Source of the DNA: Ciona savignyi
Taxonomy: Eukaryota > Chordata > Ascidiacea > Phlebobranchia > Cionidae
Assembly (NCBI GenBank): GCA_000149265.1
Contig: CH003066.1
Coordinates: 12,479-76,478 of the forward strand
DNA: 64,000 bases
Direction of reading: 5' to 3'
Positions 1-11,240 of this stretch are shown piece by piece (within the stretch, counting starts at the first letter, position 1; every line of letters begins with the position of its first letter). The translations under genes were made by a program, and so were the position numbers. A model generated the notes under the pieces. It was given only the letters and a program-made list of their open reading frames with translations, searched no databases and was not told the DNA's origin.

Positions 1-24
1 TTAGGTGTTGTAGGAATTTGCATA

Positions 25-105
25 TTATCTTGTGGATTTACATATCTTGTGGATTTACATATTATTTTCCGTGGATTTACATATTATCCCGTGGATTTAC
101 ATAAC
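25..105. repeat. short tandem repeat in a myosin intron
   Basis: About four copies of a ~20 bp unit built on GTGGATTTACATATTAT run up to a few bases before the first visible myosin splice acceptor at 116. Confidence 0.8.
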
Positions 106-116
106 TTCTTGCGCAG

Positions 117-3100
117 AACAAATCTGCACTTGAGAAAGCCAAACACTCGGTTGAGTCTGAAAACCAGGAGTTGCAAGAAGAACTTCGGTTGGTGGGCAGC
201 GCTAAGACGGACTCGGAGGCAAAGAGAAGAAAGCAGGATCAACAGCTCCAGGAGATCAGCGGGAAATTGCAGGATACCGAACGACAGAGGAACGATCTTC
301 AGGACAAACTCAACAAGACCCAGGTAGAATGTTATGTTGATCGTTTCACGCCAGCGCTAACCAACCTCCCATAGAATGAGATTGAAAGTTTGTCGCACAA
401 CCTCGAGCAAGTGGAGACGCAGTTATCGCGCTCGCAGAAGGAAGCCTCACAGCTCGATGCTCAACTACAAGACTCACAGGTTGGTGGTTGCGGACGTGAG
501 GTGATGGTGTGCTGACCATGTTGATGCAGGCACAACTGCAAGAGGAGAGCCAGGCCAAGTTGAAGTTCGCGCACAAGATCAGAGGACTGGAAGATGAGAG
601 AGCCTCCCTGGAGGAACAATTGGAAGAGGAGGAGGAATCGCGGAAGGGAGTCGAGAAGCAGCTATCCACCGCTAATATGGCTGTGAGTGGGTCATGAGGG
701 ATGGGATATTCATGTTTATCCCTTTGGATGGGGAAACCAAGGGGGTTAACACACGGACAATCGTCAGATCACCTCGCGCCCATCGTTGGGTTACCGGAGC
801 TATTGCAGTGTGTTGTGTATGATTCACACATTCCTTTAATTTAGTAAAACCTATTAATTCGCTGGGTTCAGGCAATGTCCGTAAAGTGCCTTGCCCAAGA
901 ACACTACCCAAAAGCTAGCGACCAGTTTCGAACCTTCTACCCTTCATCTTGTAACACCCCCACTCCCCTAGTTGCAAGATCTCCGCAAGAAGATGGAATC
1001 TGATGGGGAAGCCATCGACCAGCTGGAGGATTCCAAGAAGAGGTATCAACGGGAGCTGGAAGATAAAACGCAACAATTGGAGGAGAAGGGAGCGCTCGCT
1101 GATAAGGTGGGTTTGGTAGCTTGGTGTAGTTGATATGGCAGATATGGGCAAACTACGTGCCGGTTGTTGTAGTTGGGCAAACTACGGCCGGATGTTCATG
1201 ACATATTGCAAGACTAAATAGCGATGTCATAGCTAAATTATCATATAAATATATATTTTTTCACAGCTATATTTTTGCGTCGCTTGACGCAGTATTGCTT
1301 TCTGGTTTAAACCAGTAATTTACCTTATTTCTAGGTTTAATGTTGTTTATCAAGAGTGACAAACTATATGCGAGTGGTGGCTCGATCACTTGGCCGCGCC
1401 AGTCTAAGAATCAAATATTTTGGCTTCTGAGTTAAAAAGTGTGGCCAACCCTGTTGTATAGCATATGTAATATATAAGAAGTGTTGTTATGTAACCAGGA
1501 CAGCAATATGGTTTGTGCAGAACGTGGTTGAAACTCTGTTTTGTCGCAGCTCGAAAAAACGAACAAACGTCTGCAAGGAGACTACGACGATTTGTCTGTG
1601 GAAGTGGATCACAATCGATCTGTGATCTCACAATTGGAGAAGAAACAGCGTCAGTTCGACAAGGCACTCGCTGACGAAAGGATGATTTCGATGAAGAACG
1701 CTGAGGAGCGCGATCAAGCGGAACGGGAGGCTCGTGAGAAGGATACCAAATCCATCTCTCTTGGCCATGAATGCGACGAGCTCAAGGATAAGGTTTGGCA
1801 TCCAATGTAGTTGCTCCCCACCTCCCCACTACATCAGTATGTGACGCAGATTGATGAGTTGGAAAGAGTGAGAAGATCGCAACAGGCTGAGCTCGATGAG
1901 TTGGTGAGCTCGAAGGATGCAACCGGGAAGAGCGCTCATGAGCTCGAGCGCAGCAAGCGCATCCTCGAGAGCCAGATGGAGGAGATGAAGACACAGTTGG
2001 AAGAGCTGGAGGATGAACTGCAGGTGACTGAGGATGCCAAACTCCGTTTGGAGGTCAATCTACAAGCTGCCAAGACGAACTTCGATCGGGAGCTTAATGC
2101 TAAGGAGGAACAAGCGGAGGAGAAGAGACGAAGCATCTTGAAGCAGGTTTGTAACACGCCTACATCCCCTGGCATCCCTAGTAACTCCCCAACCCCCCTG
2201 GCATCTCCACCAATCCCTGGTATCCCTAAAACCCGCCGGAATATCTACCAACCCCTACTATCCATGCCTACCGACCCATGTTAACCCCCAACCCCCAGGC
2301 CCTCCGACTAACCCTCCTGGCTTTCCCGCTAACCCCCCACATCCCTGCCTACCAAACCCTGCCTGTCCGGCTAACCCCTCAAACCCCCCCACCTCCCACC
2401 AGCTACGAGAGCTCGAGGGTGAACTGGAGGAAGAGCGGAAGCAGAAGTCGAACGCGCTCGCAGCTCGCAAGAAGATGGAGATGGAAATCTCCGACCTCGA
2501 ATCCCATTTTGATGGAGCAGCCAAAGCGAAGGAGGACGCCATCAAACAACTCAAGAAAGCTCAGGTATTTTGAACTGATGACTTTCGCTCTTGATTAAAG
2601 AAAACATTCTTGGCAAATGCTTTTGCAGTCGTTCGTCTTGCGCCGATCCAAGAATTTCACCTCTAACGGCACAGTACGAATGCCCCCGTCTGTCCCTCTT
2701 AATCATTACCTCGCGCTAAAATAGAACCGAGGTCCTATTCCATTATTTCACGGAATAATGACTGTTGTTGGTGTAACAATGGTTTTAACTGCTGTAGTTT
2801 TGCCGTTTTATCTTCTTGACTTTAATTAAATATGCCATTCTTCTTTAATGTAATAAATAAGCGAAAAAAAACAAAGTAAACTAAACATATTTATCTACCA
2901 TGGTAGTAATACGTACTGAGCCATGCGCTTGCGACATCTTTAACGAGGACAGGTAGATTCCTTTTTCAATATACCAAGTCCATTTACTGACGTGTTTTAA
3001 CAACTGTAGTTTCGTCATTTTCTCCTGCCTCCTTTAATTAATTATTCCATTCTTCCTTAATGTAATGAGGGAGCGAAACAATAACCAAACTATTGTTGCA

Positions 3101-6100
3101 GGGTCAATTGAAGGAATACCAGCGTGATCTGGATGAAGTCCGTCAGTCACGTGATGACCTGCTCATTACGTCACGGGAGAGTGATAAGAAGGCGAAGAAT
3201 CTGGAAGCTGATCTGATGCAAGCTCAGGAGGATCTCAGTGCATCCGAGCGGCAGCGGAGGGCAGCAGAGAGCGAGCGGGATGAGTTGCAGGAGGAGATTT
3301 CGGGAGGATTGAAGGACAAGTGAGTCCCCAGGCGTCACCCCTCCCATACCTTATCTCCCCCCGTGCCCTCACCACCACGTCCGCCACCATCATGTCCCCC
3401 ATGCGTCACCCCCCCTCATACGTCATCCTCCGCCCATACCCCCATCATCCCCCCCCCCCTCCCCTTAAATTAAATTCGAACATTTTAGATCTGCATAAAA
3501 TAGTCACTTGGAAAGATTTCTAATGTACTGTTTTATAAATAAAATAGTGAGTCCCCCCATTTCTCTCATCGCCATGTTTCACCCCCCTATTTCTCTCATA
3601 GTTTGCATTTCGCGTCATAAAATAAGCGTTTTTTCGACGCGATTTAGATCGCGATCGGATCGGCAAGAATTTTAATGATCGTGAAAAATCCTGATCGTCA
3701 CAGCACTAGGAATTAACGCGTTGTTCTCCCATTGCGACGCTTGTACGTCTTGCGCAGTTGAATTGTAGTGCAGACAGGCAATTAATGTAGACTGATGATT
3801 TTAGATCTGCGTAAAATAGTCACCTAGGAAGATTTCTTATGTACTGTCTTATAATAAAAAATAGAAGTGTGGACTCAAACTATTCTATGCGAATTTAAAC
3901 GATGCATGGTGTAAGATTTGGGAAGCGTTTTTCGTGAATAATTTTTAGATTTTTTTAGCGAAAAAGTTTTATGCGACGATTAAACATAAATTTAGAAATT
4001 TTTAAAAAATTTATGTCAACGTGTCACACTTTCCCCCCATATGTATCACCCCATCATGACCCCCCTCTTAGCGCCATAAGCATACATTCACACACCCTGT
4101 ACCACAGAAACGCCCAGCAAGACGAGAAACGACGAATGGAGGCGAGAATCGGCGATCTTGAAGAAGAAAACGAGGACCTCGCATCCACAGTCGAGATCTT
4201 CGATGAGAAGAACCGAAAGTTCCAGGTGAATTAACCGACCATGTTGGAATGCAGTGGTTCTCAAACTTTTTTGGTTGCGGCGCCTTTCCAAAAGGTTGCT
4301 TAACTTGCGCCGCACCAGTCATTAAAATATTGGTACCAAAGTTATTTTAGTGGTATCGTACACGTAAGGAAGAAATGAAATACAATAAAAGAACAATAGC
4401 CACGTCCCCGCCCGTTAGTAATTTAGTTCAAATATAATGTGACGTGTGGGCTTGTTTCTTTTTACAAAAATTGTGGAACCTTGGAAGAATCATTGAAACC
4501 GCCACCCTCCTTTCTCTTTCAAAGTCTATTCCTGATCGATATTTACTTATAATGAGTGTAGTTTCGAACGCAATGGGTGTGCGACGCTCTACACGATTTC
4601 AAACGACGCACCAGGGCGTCGCGACGCACAGTTTGAGAACCTCTGGTGTAATGAACCTCAACTAATCCACCGACTGTTTGTAGGCGCTGAACGAGCAGCT
4701 GCAGGGCGAGCTATCCAACGAGCGTTCCGCGTCGCAGAAGCACGAGAGCGCCAAGTCGCATCTGGAACGACAGGTGGGTTTGTGACGTCACAACTGGTAT
4801 AGTGATGCTGACAGAGGTCATCTGCAGAACAAAGAGTTGAAGTTGAAGTTAAGTGAAATGGAACAAACCATTCGGACGAAACAGAAGAACGCGATTGCAG
4901 CGTTGGAAGCCAAGATCGCAAGCGCTGAGGAGCAGCTTGAAGCTGAAGCAAAGTAAGTGGGGGGAGTACCTCATGACGTCATTTATGACGAACACATTAT
5001 GACGTCACTTATGACGAACACCTCATGACGAACACATTATGACGTCATTTATGGACGCACACCTCAGGACGTCATTTATGACGAACCACTTATGACGTCA
5101 CTTCCTTGCAGGGAGCGAGCTGCGGCCAATAAACTTCTCCGAAGAACCGAGAAGAAACTGAAGGAAACTCAGCTCCTTGCGGAGGATGAGCGCCATCATG
5201 CGGATCAATACAAAGACCAGGTACCCGTGTCATCCCCCACCCATGTTTATGTTACCCCACCAAACCGTCACTAACCTGTGTCACCCCCACCCACGTCTCC
5301 CACCAATTCCCCCATTTACGTCACCCCACACCAAACCCCCTACAAAAAAAACCCAAATACGTCACCCACCAAAACTCCCATCCGTTTCACCCGTGTCACC
5401 CCCCACTAACCCCCCATTCATTTTTCCCTACCCTTTCCCCTATTACGACACCCCCCAACCCACCATCAGTGTCACCCACCAATTTCCTATTACGTTACCC
5501 CACCAAACCCTCATTAAACACCCATACACCTCACCCCACCAAACCCCCATATAACCCCCTCTCTCCATCCCAGGTGGACAAGAGCGTCACCCGCTTGAAG
5601 GCGCTCAAGCGTCAACTCGATGACGCAGAGGAAGAAGTGTCACGTGCCAACGCGGGCCGACGCAAGGTGCAGCGCGATAACGACGATTTGTCGGAGCAGA
5701 ATGAGACGCTGCAGCGCGAAGTGAGCCAACTGCGCAGCAAACTCAGGTACGTCACGTCTCGTGTGTATCGTGCATGGTGGTTAGACACTTCGTTTACGAG
5801 TAGCAGCTTCCACTTATGACATAACATCGGTATCGAGCTTGTGCACGTCGCGCGTATTGTGTATGACGTCACAAAGGTATTGTTCCACCAGGGGGGGGAT
5901 TGGTGTGGGGTACAAGGGTAAGGGGAAAGCCAAGTTCGATGCTTCCTCGGACCAGGACGAGGAAGAATAGACCAGGTAACCTCGCATGACCTCCGCATGA
6001 CGTCATAACCGCTTTATTTGGCTCACTAACCACCACGGACTTCCGGTGGCGCCAACAATCAAACTTTAAGTTGCTTTTTGATTTGCATAGCGCCCTCTGT

Positions 6101-6323
6101 TGGGCGAATCGTAGGTTCGCATGAGGTGATCGTCGCCATTGATTTCATGGGTGCATTGTGAGCTAACAATACGCAGTGTGGTAACCCATTGTTACGCAGA
6201 CGAGGAGGGACGGACTACCGAAGCACCGTCTCCTCACGATACCGACTCCAGCAGCTCGAAGCTGATGAAGCCGGAAGTGGGGGCGACGCTGACGTCGAGC
6301 AAACCAACCAACCAGAGTCCTAA
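117..6323 (+). CDS. MYH9/10/11: class II (non-muscle/smooth-muscle type) myosin heavy chain, C-terminal tail exons
   Basis: Tail rod of a conventional myosin II heavy chain, the actin motor that forms bipolar filaments; the motor domain lies left of the window. Exons, all GT-AG and phase-consistent: 117-323, 375-479, 530-682, 972-1106, 1550-1792, 1850-2146, 2403-2564, 3102-3319, 4108-4225, 4684-4773, 4828-4952, 5112-5220, 5574-5746, 6200-6323. The protein follows vertebrate MYH9/10/11 almost without gaps; landmarks are [42 protein letters not shown] and AALEAKIA. Acceptors were chosen to keep heptad spacing: at 1850 an alternative acceptor 12 bases upstream would insert four residues. The last exon encodes a short non-helical tail rich in Ser, Gly and Asp and stops at 6323. 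An alternative end exon lies at 5892-5975. The sequence cannot separate non-muscle from smooth-muscle isoforms; the invertebrate gene is probably ancestral to both. Confidence 0.95.
698..936 (-). mobile_element. SINE-A copy, truncated
   Basis: tRNA-derived SINE in reverse orientation inside a myosin intron. The GGATA-rich tail end is at 698 and the box B-like GGTTCGAA end near 936; the tRNA head is cut off. Confidence 0.85.
2771..2886 (-). repeat. family C interspersed repeat, diverged
   Basis: Carries the diverged core AACTGCTGTAGTTTTGCCG and ends in ACTAAAC. It shares its plan with the copies near 8278 and 11128. Confidence 0.5.
2985..3092 (-). repeat. family C interspersed repeat, diverged
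   Basis: Second diverged copy in the same intron (ACGTGTTTTAACAACTGTAG core). It ends about ten bases before the splice acceptor at 3101. Confidence 0.5.
4252..4645. mobile_element. hAT-type MITE
   Basis: Begins CAGTGGTTCTCAAAC and ends GTTTGAGAACCTCTG, near-perfect terminal inverted repeats of hAT type. The flanking 8-mers TTGGAATG and GTGTAATG match at 6 of 8 bases, as expected of an 8-bp target duplication. No transposase remains. It sits in a myosin intron. Confidence 0.85.
4972..5103. repeat. tandem repeat with CRE-like palindromes
   Basis: A ~25-30 bp unit with TGACGTCA or TGACGTCATTTATGACGA is repeated about five times and reaches the splice acceptor at 5111. Confidence 0.75.
5892..5975 (+). 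CDS. MYH9/10/11: alternative C-terminal cassette exon of the myosin gene
   Basis: An 84-base interval with an acceptor (CCACCAG, ending 5891) and a donor (gtaacc at 5976). Joined to the exon ending at 5746 it keeps phase, completes an Arg codon and reads [12 protein letters not shown], then [13 protein letters not shown], then TAG at 5968-5970. It would replace the ~41-residue tail of the last exon with 25 residues that are basic and then acidic. Vertebrate MYH11 makes SM1 and SM2 tails by the same device, a small cassette exon with a stop; this parallel is inference. Confidence 0.65.
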
Positions 6324-6685
6324 CCTCCCTATCCCCATCTAGCGACCAAATATTTGTAGCATTCCAATGTAGATATAAAGCGCCCCCTATTTCTTGTGCC
6401 TTGCCCCCAAATGACGCTGTACATTCTGCTGTGATTTCCATGCGCTTCAATAATCGATTGTTTGTATATAATGGGAATTCAAGAAGGCGCTGTACATTTC
6501 CCCCGAGGTTAATTAAGATGCCGGAACGTGTATAAGCGGGGCCCGCCATACCCAATCATACACCACTGCATAATCCACCACAACGCACACTATATATTAT
6601 TGATGGAACGGAACAGAGTGTCGTTTATAATTAGTTGTAACCCTGATATTGTACTCCTAATGGTGATTGTGTTAATTCGCTTGTT

Positions 6686-6691
6686 AATAAA
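6686..6691 (+). terminator. polyadenylation signal of the myosin gene
   Basis: Canonical AATAAA 363 bases after the stop at 6323; the 3' UTR between holds no other feature. Confidence 0.75.
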
Positions 6692-6817
6692 CAAGGAACC
6701 GATCTAACTGAGGTGGCTGCTAGGTGGAGCAATGGAGCACAAGGTGCTTGACACTGGGGGTTCGTTCAAAATACAGGAATGAATCCAAATGTTTGGGAGA
6801 GTCGCAAATTTTGTACG

Positions 6818-6935
6818 GTCGTGTGGCCGAATGGTTAACGCGACCGATACGTATGCCGACTCCTTTATAAAAACGCTCGTGGCGACGAACCCATCATCGG
6901 TTCTAAACTTGGCTCGGTAAAAAATAATAAATAAA
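6818..6935 (+). mobile_element. SINE-B copy (tRNA-like short SINE)
   Basis: Starts GGTCGTGTGGCCGAATGG, which holds a box A, has a diverged box B (GGTTCTAAACTTGG) about 70 bases on, and ends in an A-rich tail. Confidence 0.8.
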
Positions 6936-7117
6936 TACCTGAATCTAGATCGGTGTTGTTACAAGTGGCCCCGCCTAGTGATATATGTGCAAAACTGGTA
7001 GATTTGTGTTTAAGGAGATCTGACAACGCATATAATTTATAGTTGCCAAACACTTAAGGCGACTGTTAATTATTAAATTAAACAAAACACAAATGGTTCC
7101 ATGAAGCTTAAAGGTGT

Positions 7118-7412
7118 GCATGAGGTGTCTTACGATACCCGTGGATAAAGCCTGACTTCCCACCCACGAGGATATAAATGAACCAACCATCCACACACTG
7201 TAATAGCTCCAGCAACTCGACTGTGGGGCATGAGGTGTCTTACGATACCCGTGGATAAAGCCTGGCTTCCCACCCACGAGGATATAAAGAAACCAACCAT
7301 CAACACACTGTAATAGCTCCAGAAACTCGACTGTGGACATGAGGTGTCTTACGATACCCATGGATAAAGCCTTGCTTCCCACCCACGAGGATATAAATAA
7401 ACCAACCATACG
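7118..7412. repeat. ~110 bp tandem repeat, 2.7 copies
   Basis: Copies start at 7118, 7228 and 7337, each with CATGAGGTGTCTTACGATAC. The copies are over 90% identical and the third is cut short. The end of the unit (CACTGTAATAGCTCC) looks like a piece of SINE-A. Confidence 0.85.
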
Positions 7413-7579
7413 CACACCCTTGTTCCTATTCAAACAAACGGACATCTCCAGTTTCAAGATTCGAATACGGTAGTCTTACTTTAACCATTGTGAAATGTAG
7501 TTGATAGAGGGCAGGAATATATTCTATTATCTTAGTTCTGCGAGCAGCAGTTGGAGCAATAGGCATTATTTTATTTTTT

Positions 7580-7693
7580 TTTTACCGAGCCAAGTTTCGA
7601 ACCCATTATGGGCTCGTCACTAGGACCGTTTTTATTGTATAAGAGTCGGTATATGTATCGGTCGCGTTAACCATTTGGCCACACGACCGTACA
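7580..7693 (-). mobile_element. SINE-B copy
   Basis: Full-length reverse copy, from a T-rich run to CCACACGACCGTACA. Confidence 0.85.
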
Positions 7694-8277
7694 GCAATAG
7701 GCATTATTCGAGCAATGTGACGATTATACACGTGATAACCCCTCTTGTGTATGGAGATCCCGTTCTACCATAATATCCTTGCTGTACTTATATAAATTAA
7801 ACCGTTTAAACGTCAGATACAATACATACTAAAAGTCACATGTTTAATTTTTCGTGTCTCCTGCATATAAACAAGCATCTTGCTTAACAGAAAAAGTTTA
7901 TTTTTCAAATCTGTCGAAAACGCGACCTGTTCTCTTACGTAATGACGTCATTAAACGGTGAACTGTGGTAACATCACCGGATATTTATCCAGACTGTTTT
8001 GTCGCCAAACAAATCAGCGCGTGTGGGTGTTATTGTGCTATGATGTGTGATATACCGTAATCGTTAGATTTGTCGTTTCTTACAGACCACGATTTTAGTC
8101 GTTTTCTTAGAAATACGCTCCGGTATTTATCTAAATATAAATCTATACATAGTTTGCACAATTGAACTATTAGTTAAGCAGGCAATGTAAAGTATACAGT
8201 AACTAAAAACACAGGGAGACTTATATAACCTTCTAAGGGGTTTTAAAAATAAAAATCTATCTCGAGTCATTAATTGG
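7694..8277. other. AT-rich spacer upstream of TMEM98
   Basis: No gene, RNA or strong repeat seen. It probably contains the TMEM98 promoter, but I recognise no core element. Confidence 0.5.
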
Positions 8278-8392
8278 TTTTTAGACGTGTTCTAACGACT
8301 GTCGTTTTGTCGTTTTTTCCCGTTTTTCAAATTGTTATCAAACGTCTTGTCTCGTGTTTTCATCGTGGAAACAAAAAATAAACTAAACTAAA
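8278..8392 (-). repeat. family C interspersed repeat
   Basis: Reverse copy with AGACGTGTTCTAACGACTG and ending in TAAACTAAACTAAAAC. Confidence 0.7.
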
Positions 8393-8448
8393 ACTATGTA
8401 ATATTTTGTTGAGTGTTAATCCAATATTTTTTACCTTTTTTCTCAGTT

Positions 8449-9132
8449 ATGGCTATGGAAACGATCGTGATAGTGGCTGTAAGTATCCTAGGTGTTGTGT
8501 TTATTGGATCACTTATTACTCTTATGGTTATTTGCCGACAAAAATATCGTATTTGCCACCGCCATCATTCAATTATCAGCGATGAGGATAGTAATGTCAG
8601 CGAGGTGGTCGTTTGTGTGAATGACAACACAAACCACACTGTGCAGTCAACAATCACCTTTGATGACAGCACAATTCGACATTTACTGGAAACTGAAGAT
8701 TGGGCAAATGATGTACACGGTCTCGTACCCCACTGCATTGCGATACTGAAGATGTGTAGAGAGGTTACAGAAAAGCTGGTTGCGCTGACCATGGATAGAA
8801 AGCAGGAAAACGTCCAGTCGTCGGACATGTCGATTATTGTGGGAGTCGCTAAACGCATCACTCCTCGTGTTGATGATGTCATCAACTCAATTGCTCCTCC
8901 TCTCAATCCAATATCACTGGAAGCAAAATGTTCGTCACTGATATATTCCGTGCAACATCTGGCGATACTGGTGCGCAAGGCATGGCAGTCCACTGGGTCC
9001 CTGGAATGGATCGACATAGCATTCGACACAATGGCAGATCACATGGAGATTATCAGTGCTGCGCGGTTGCATATGGCTCAACACCATTCCAAACCCAAGG
9101 AGATGTTGAATGCCGAAAGCTCTCAGTTGTAA
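8449..9132 (+). CDS. TMEM98: TMEM98-like transmembrane protein
   Basis: One uninterrupted exon of 227 codons; human TMEM98 has 226. Shared segments include METIVIVAVSILG at the N-terminus, HCIAILKMCREVTEKLVA, VAKRITPRVDDVI and the TGSLEWID region. Residues ~5-30 are one hydrophobic anchor followed by CRQKYR; the rest is a soluble helical region. The family is a single-pass membrane protein of the secretory pathway, studied for restraining the autoprocessing transcription factor MYRF. The ATG at 8449 is the first downstream of a strong acceptor (TTTTTTCTCAG, ending 8446); the second ATG at 8455 matches the usual METxVIV start and may be the one used. The vertebrate gene has several introns, so the intronless form is notable. 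Confidence 0.93.
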   Translation: MAMETIVIVAVSILGVVFIGSLITLMVICRQKYRICHRHHSIISDEDSNVSEVVVCVNDNTNHTVQSTITFDDSTIRHLLETEDWANDVHGLVPHCIAILKMCREVTEKLVALTMDRKQENVQSSDMSIIVGVAKRITPRVDDVINSIAPPLNPISLEAKCSSLIYSVQHLAILVRKAWQSTGSLEWIDIAFDTMADHMEIISAARLHMAQHHSKPKEMLNAESSQL

Positions 9133-9162
9133 ATCCCAGAATTAATTCAGTTGTATTGTAAC

Positions 9163-9168
9163 AATAAA
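9163..9168 (+). terminator. polyadenylation signal of TMEM98
   Basis: AATAAA 30 bases after the stop codon, implying a very short 3' UTR. Confidence 0.8.
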
Positions 9169-9220
9169 GACCATTACTTCTATACCATTTCTTGTACAGA
9201 CTAAACAAAACCCTTTATAC

Positions 9221-9412
9221 CAGGACTTCCCAAGCTTTTAAACTTGCATGCCCTTCTTTCCCTTTCAATTTGTTAAAATTTTCTGCGACCCTTCTTTACG
9301 TTTAAATTCTAAACAAATCAAAATATATACAATATATCGTACTACTTTGTGTGAAGTTAATGTACCTTTGCAAACCCTAAAATTCATTGTGACCCCAGTT
9401 TACCAAGCCCTG
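9221..9412. mobile_element. hAT-like MITE
   Basis: Begins CAGGACTTCCCAAGC and ends CCAAGCCCTG, imperfect inverted termini. The flanks CTTTATAC and GTTAACAC match at 5 of 8. Confidence 0.55.
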
Positions 9413-10737
9413 GTTAACACCATGTACAAAGTTTACTTAATATTTTCAGTTATAATAATATTATTGTCCAGATTATTGTCTTTGTAATACCAAATGTGCA
9501 TACTTTACATACGCCATATATTTCGTGTTTTACTTCTCAAATTAAATTTGTATATTTAACTTCTTTTAACCATTCAGTGCTTTTAAAAATTCTGTTCACT
9601 TGTGTTTCCTTTAACTTTTTCCTTTATTGCAAATCAATTAAATTTTCTTACTTTTTATTTCAAATTTGATAATGGGATTTAGAAATATATACATTTTTTA
9701 AACTTTAATGGTGCTAAAAACGGACATTTTAAAAGGATTTTTGAATATTAAATTAATTTTTACATATTTTCCATGTGTTTAAATTGAATATATACTGGTA
9801 TGCATGTATATTATTATGACAATATGTTTGGTATATGTATTACATGTTTGGTTGCTTTATAACAATTTACACCAAGTTCCATCTTCGAGTATGAATTTGT
9901 GGAAAACACGACAAATTGCCTCGGGCGTTTACAACTAGTAGTTTCTCACACATCCTACCAGACTGCAAGCCACAATCACTATAAACTCAACGACATTCAT
10001 GTTTAATTTATTTATTTTGTTTAGGGTCGTGCATATACCTAGGTTGTAATTAATAGTTGGTTGATAGTTCTGTAAAGCACACAGAAATTATACATGAAAT
10101 TATACATGTTCTGTAAAACACACAGAAATTATACATGATAAAATTTGATATTACATGGTTCTTTATATATACAAGATCGCCTAAAATTTATATATTTTAC
10201 AATTTCTATAGTAACAGATATTATGTGTGTGTGATACACAATATTAATGAACCATTACTCACATCTCTAATTATGTGTCCACAGTATAAATAATTTCCTT
10301 ATGTATGTGCGATTTTGGTGCTTTTAAAGATTGCAATTGAATAAGTGCATTACCACCCTTGTGTTTTACCTTGTATATGTGAAGGTTTTTGTTGCCAATT
10401 TACCTTTGTTTGACAAACAGGGAAGAAAAAAATGAACCAAAGTTTATTGTTCATTTCTATGTTTGTAAAACTGCTTGATTCATAATACCAGCTAGTGTTT
10501 TATTTTTGATTGTATGATAATCATTAGTCATTGCAGTATTTATCTTAATGCATTATCCCCACCGTACTAATATTATAGCTTCTATATTTGCCTTATTTCA
10601 CTGGCTTTAAATTGTGGATTTGTAAATAAATTTATTTCAACATTTCTTAGTTTTGCTTTAAATGTCGAACACTACATGTTCTCCACAACCTGAAGGATCT
10701 TGTGCATTTAAAACCTACTATTAATTTATATAAGTTT
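9413..10737. other. AT-rich intergenic DNA
   Basis: No coding signal. A short direct repeat (CACACAGAAATTATACATG) occurs twice between about 10078 and 10138. Confidence 0.5.
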
Positions 10738-10840
10738 ACTTTAGTTTATCATTTTTTGCCCTAGTATTTAAAAATGGCAAACAAATAAAATTACGACACA
10801 GGAACAGAAAAAGACTGCAAAACGAACAGTCGTAGTATGT
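10738..10840 (+). repeat. family C interspersed repeat
   Basis: Forward copy: TTTAGTTTATCATTTTTTG start, then CAGGAACAGAAAAAGACTG and GAACAGTCGT. Confidence 0.65.
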
Positions 10841-11127
10841 GCAAATCAAATAAGTTGTTTAAAAATTGAGGCAACATACCATTGTATGTGCAACTGAAAT
10901 AATATCCATATTCAGGCACTGACCAATACTTAGCTCGATAAACATGTCCACCTGAGTCTATGCAGTTCGTTTATATGGCAACATATTGGGGTTAAAACCA
11001 ACGATTGGTTGCTTCTCTGATCAAATCACTGTGCAATGGTTGTCTGAACCCCGTGGATTTGAAACAAAAATATTCCCAACGCACAGCAATAGTCACAGCA
11101 TTTTTTTCTCAGCCGCACCGTGTATTC

Positions 11128-11240
11128 ACTAACGTGTTGTAACTACTGTGGTTTTGCCGATTATCCTGCCTCCACAACTTAAAATAATTATGCCATTGTT
11201 GTGTAATGTAATAAAAAAGTAAAAACAAACTAGTCAACCA
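11128..11240 (-). repeat. family C interspersed repeat, diverged
   Basis: Reverse copy with AACGTGTTGTAACTACTG and a closing AAAACAAACTAG. Confidence 0.5.

Noticed and set aside
3640-3710. Possible further hAT terminus (GATCGTCACAGCACTA)
   Set aside because: Only one end was found; no partner terminus or target duplication.
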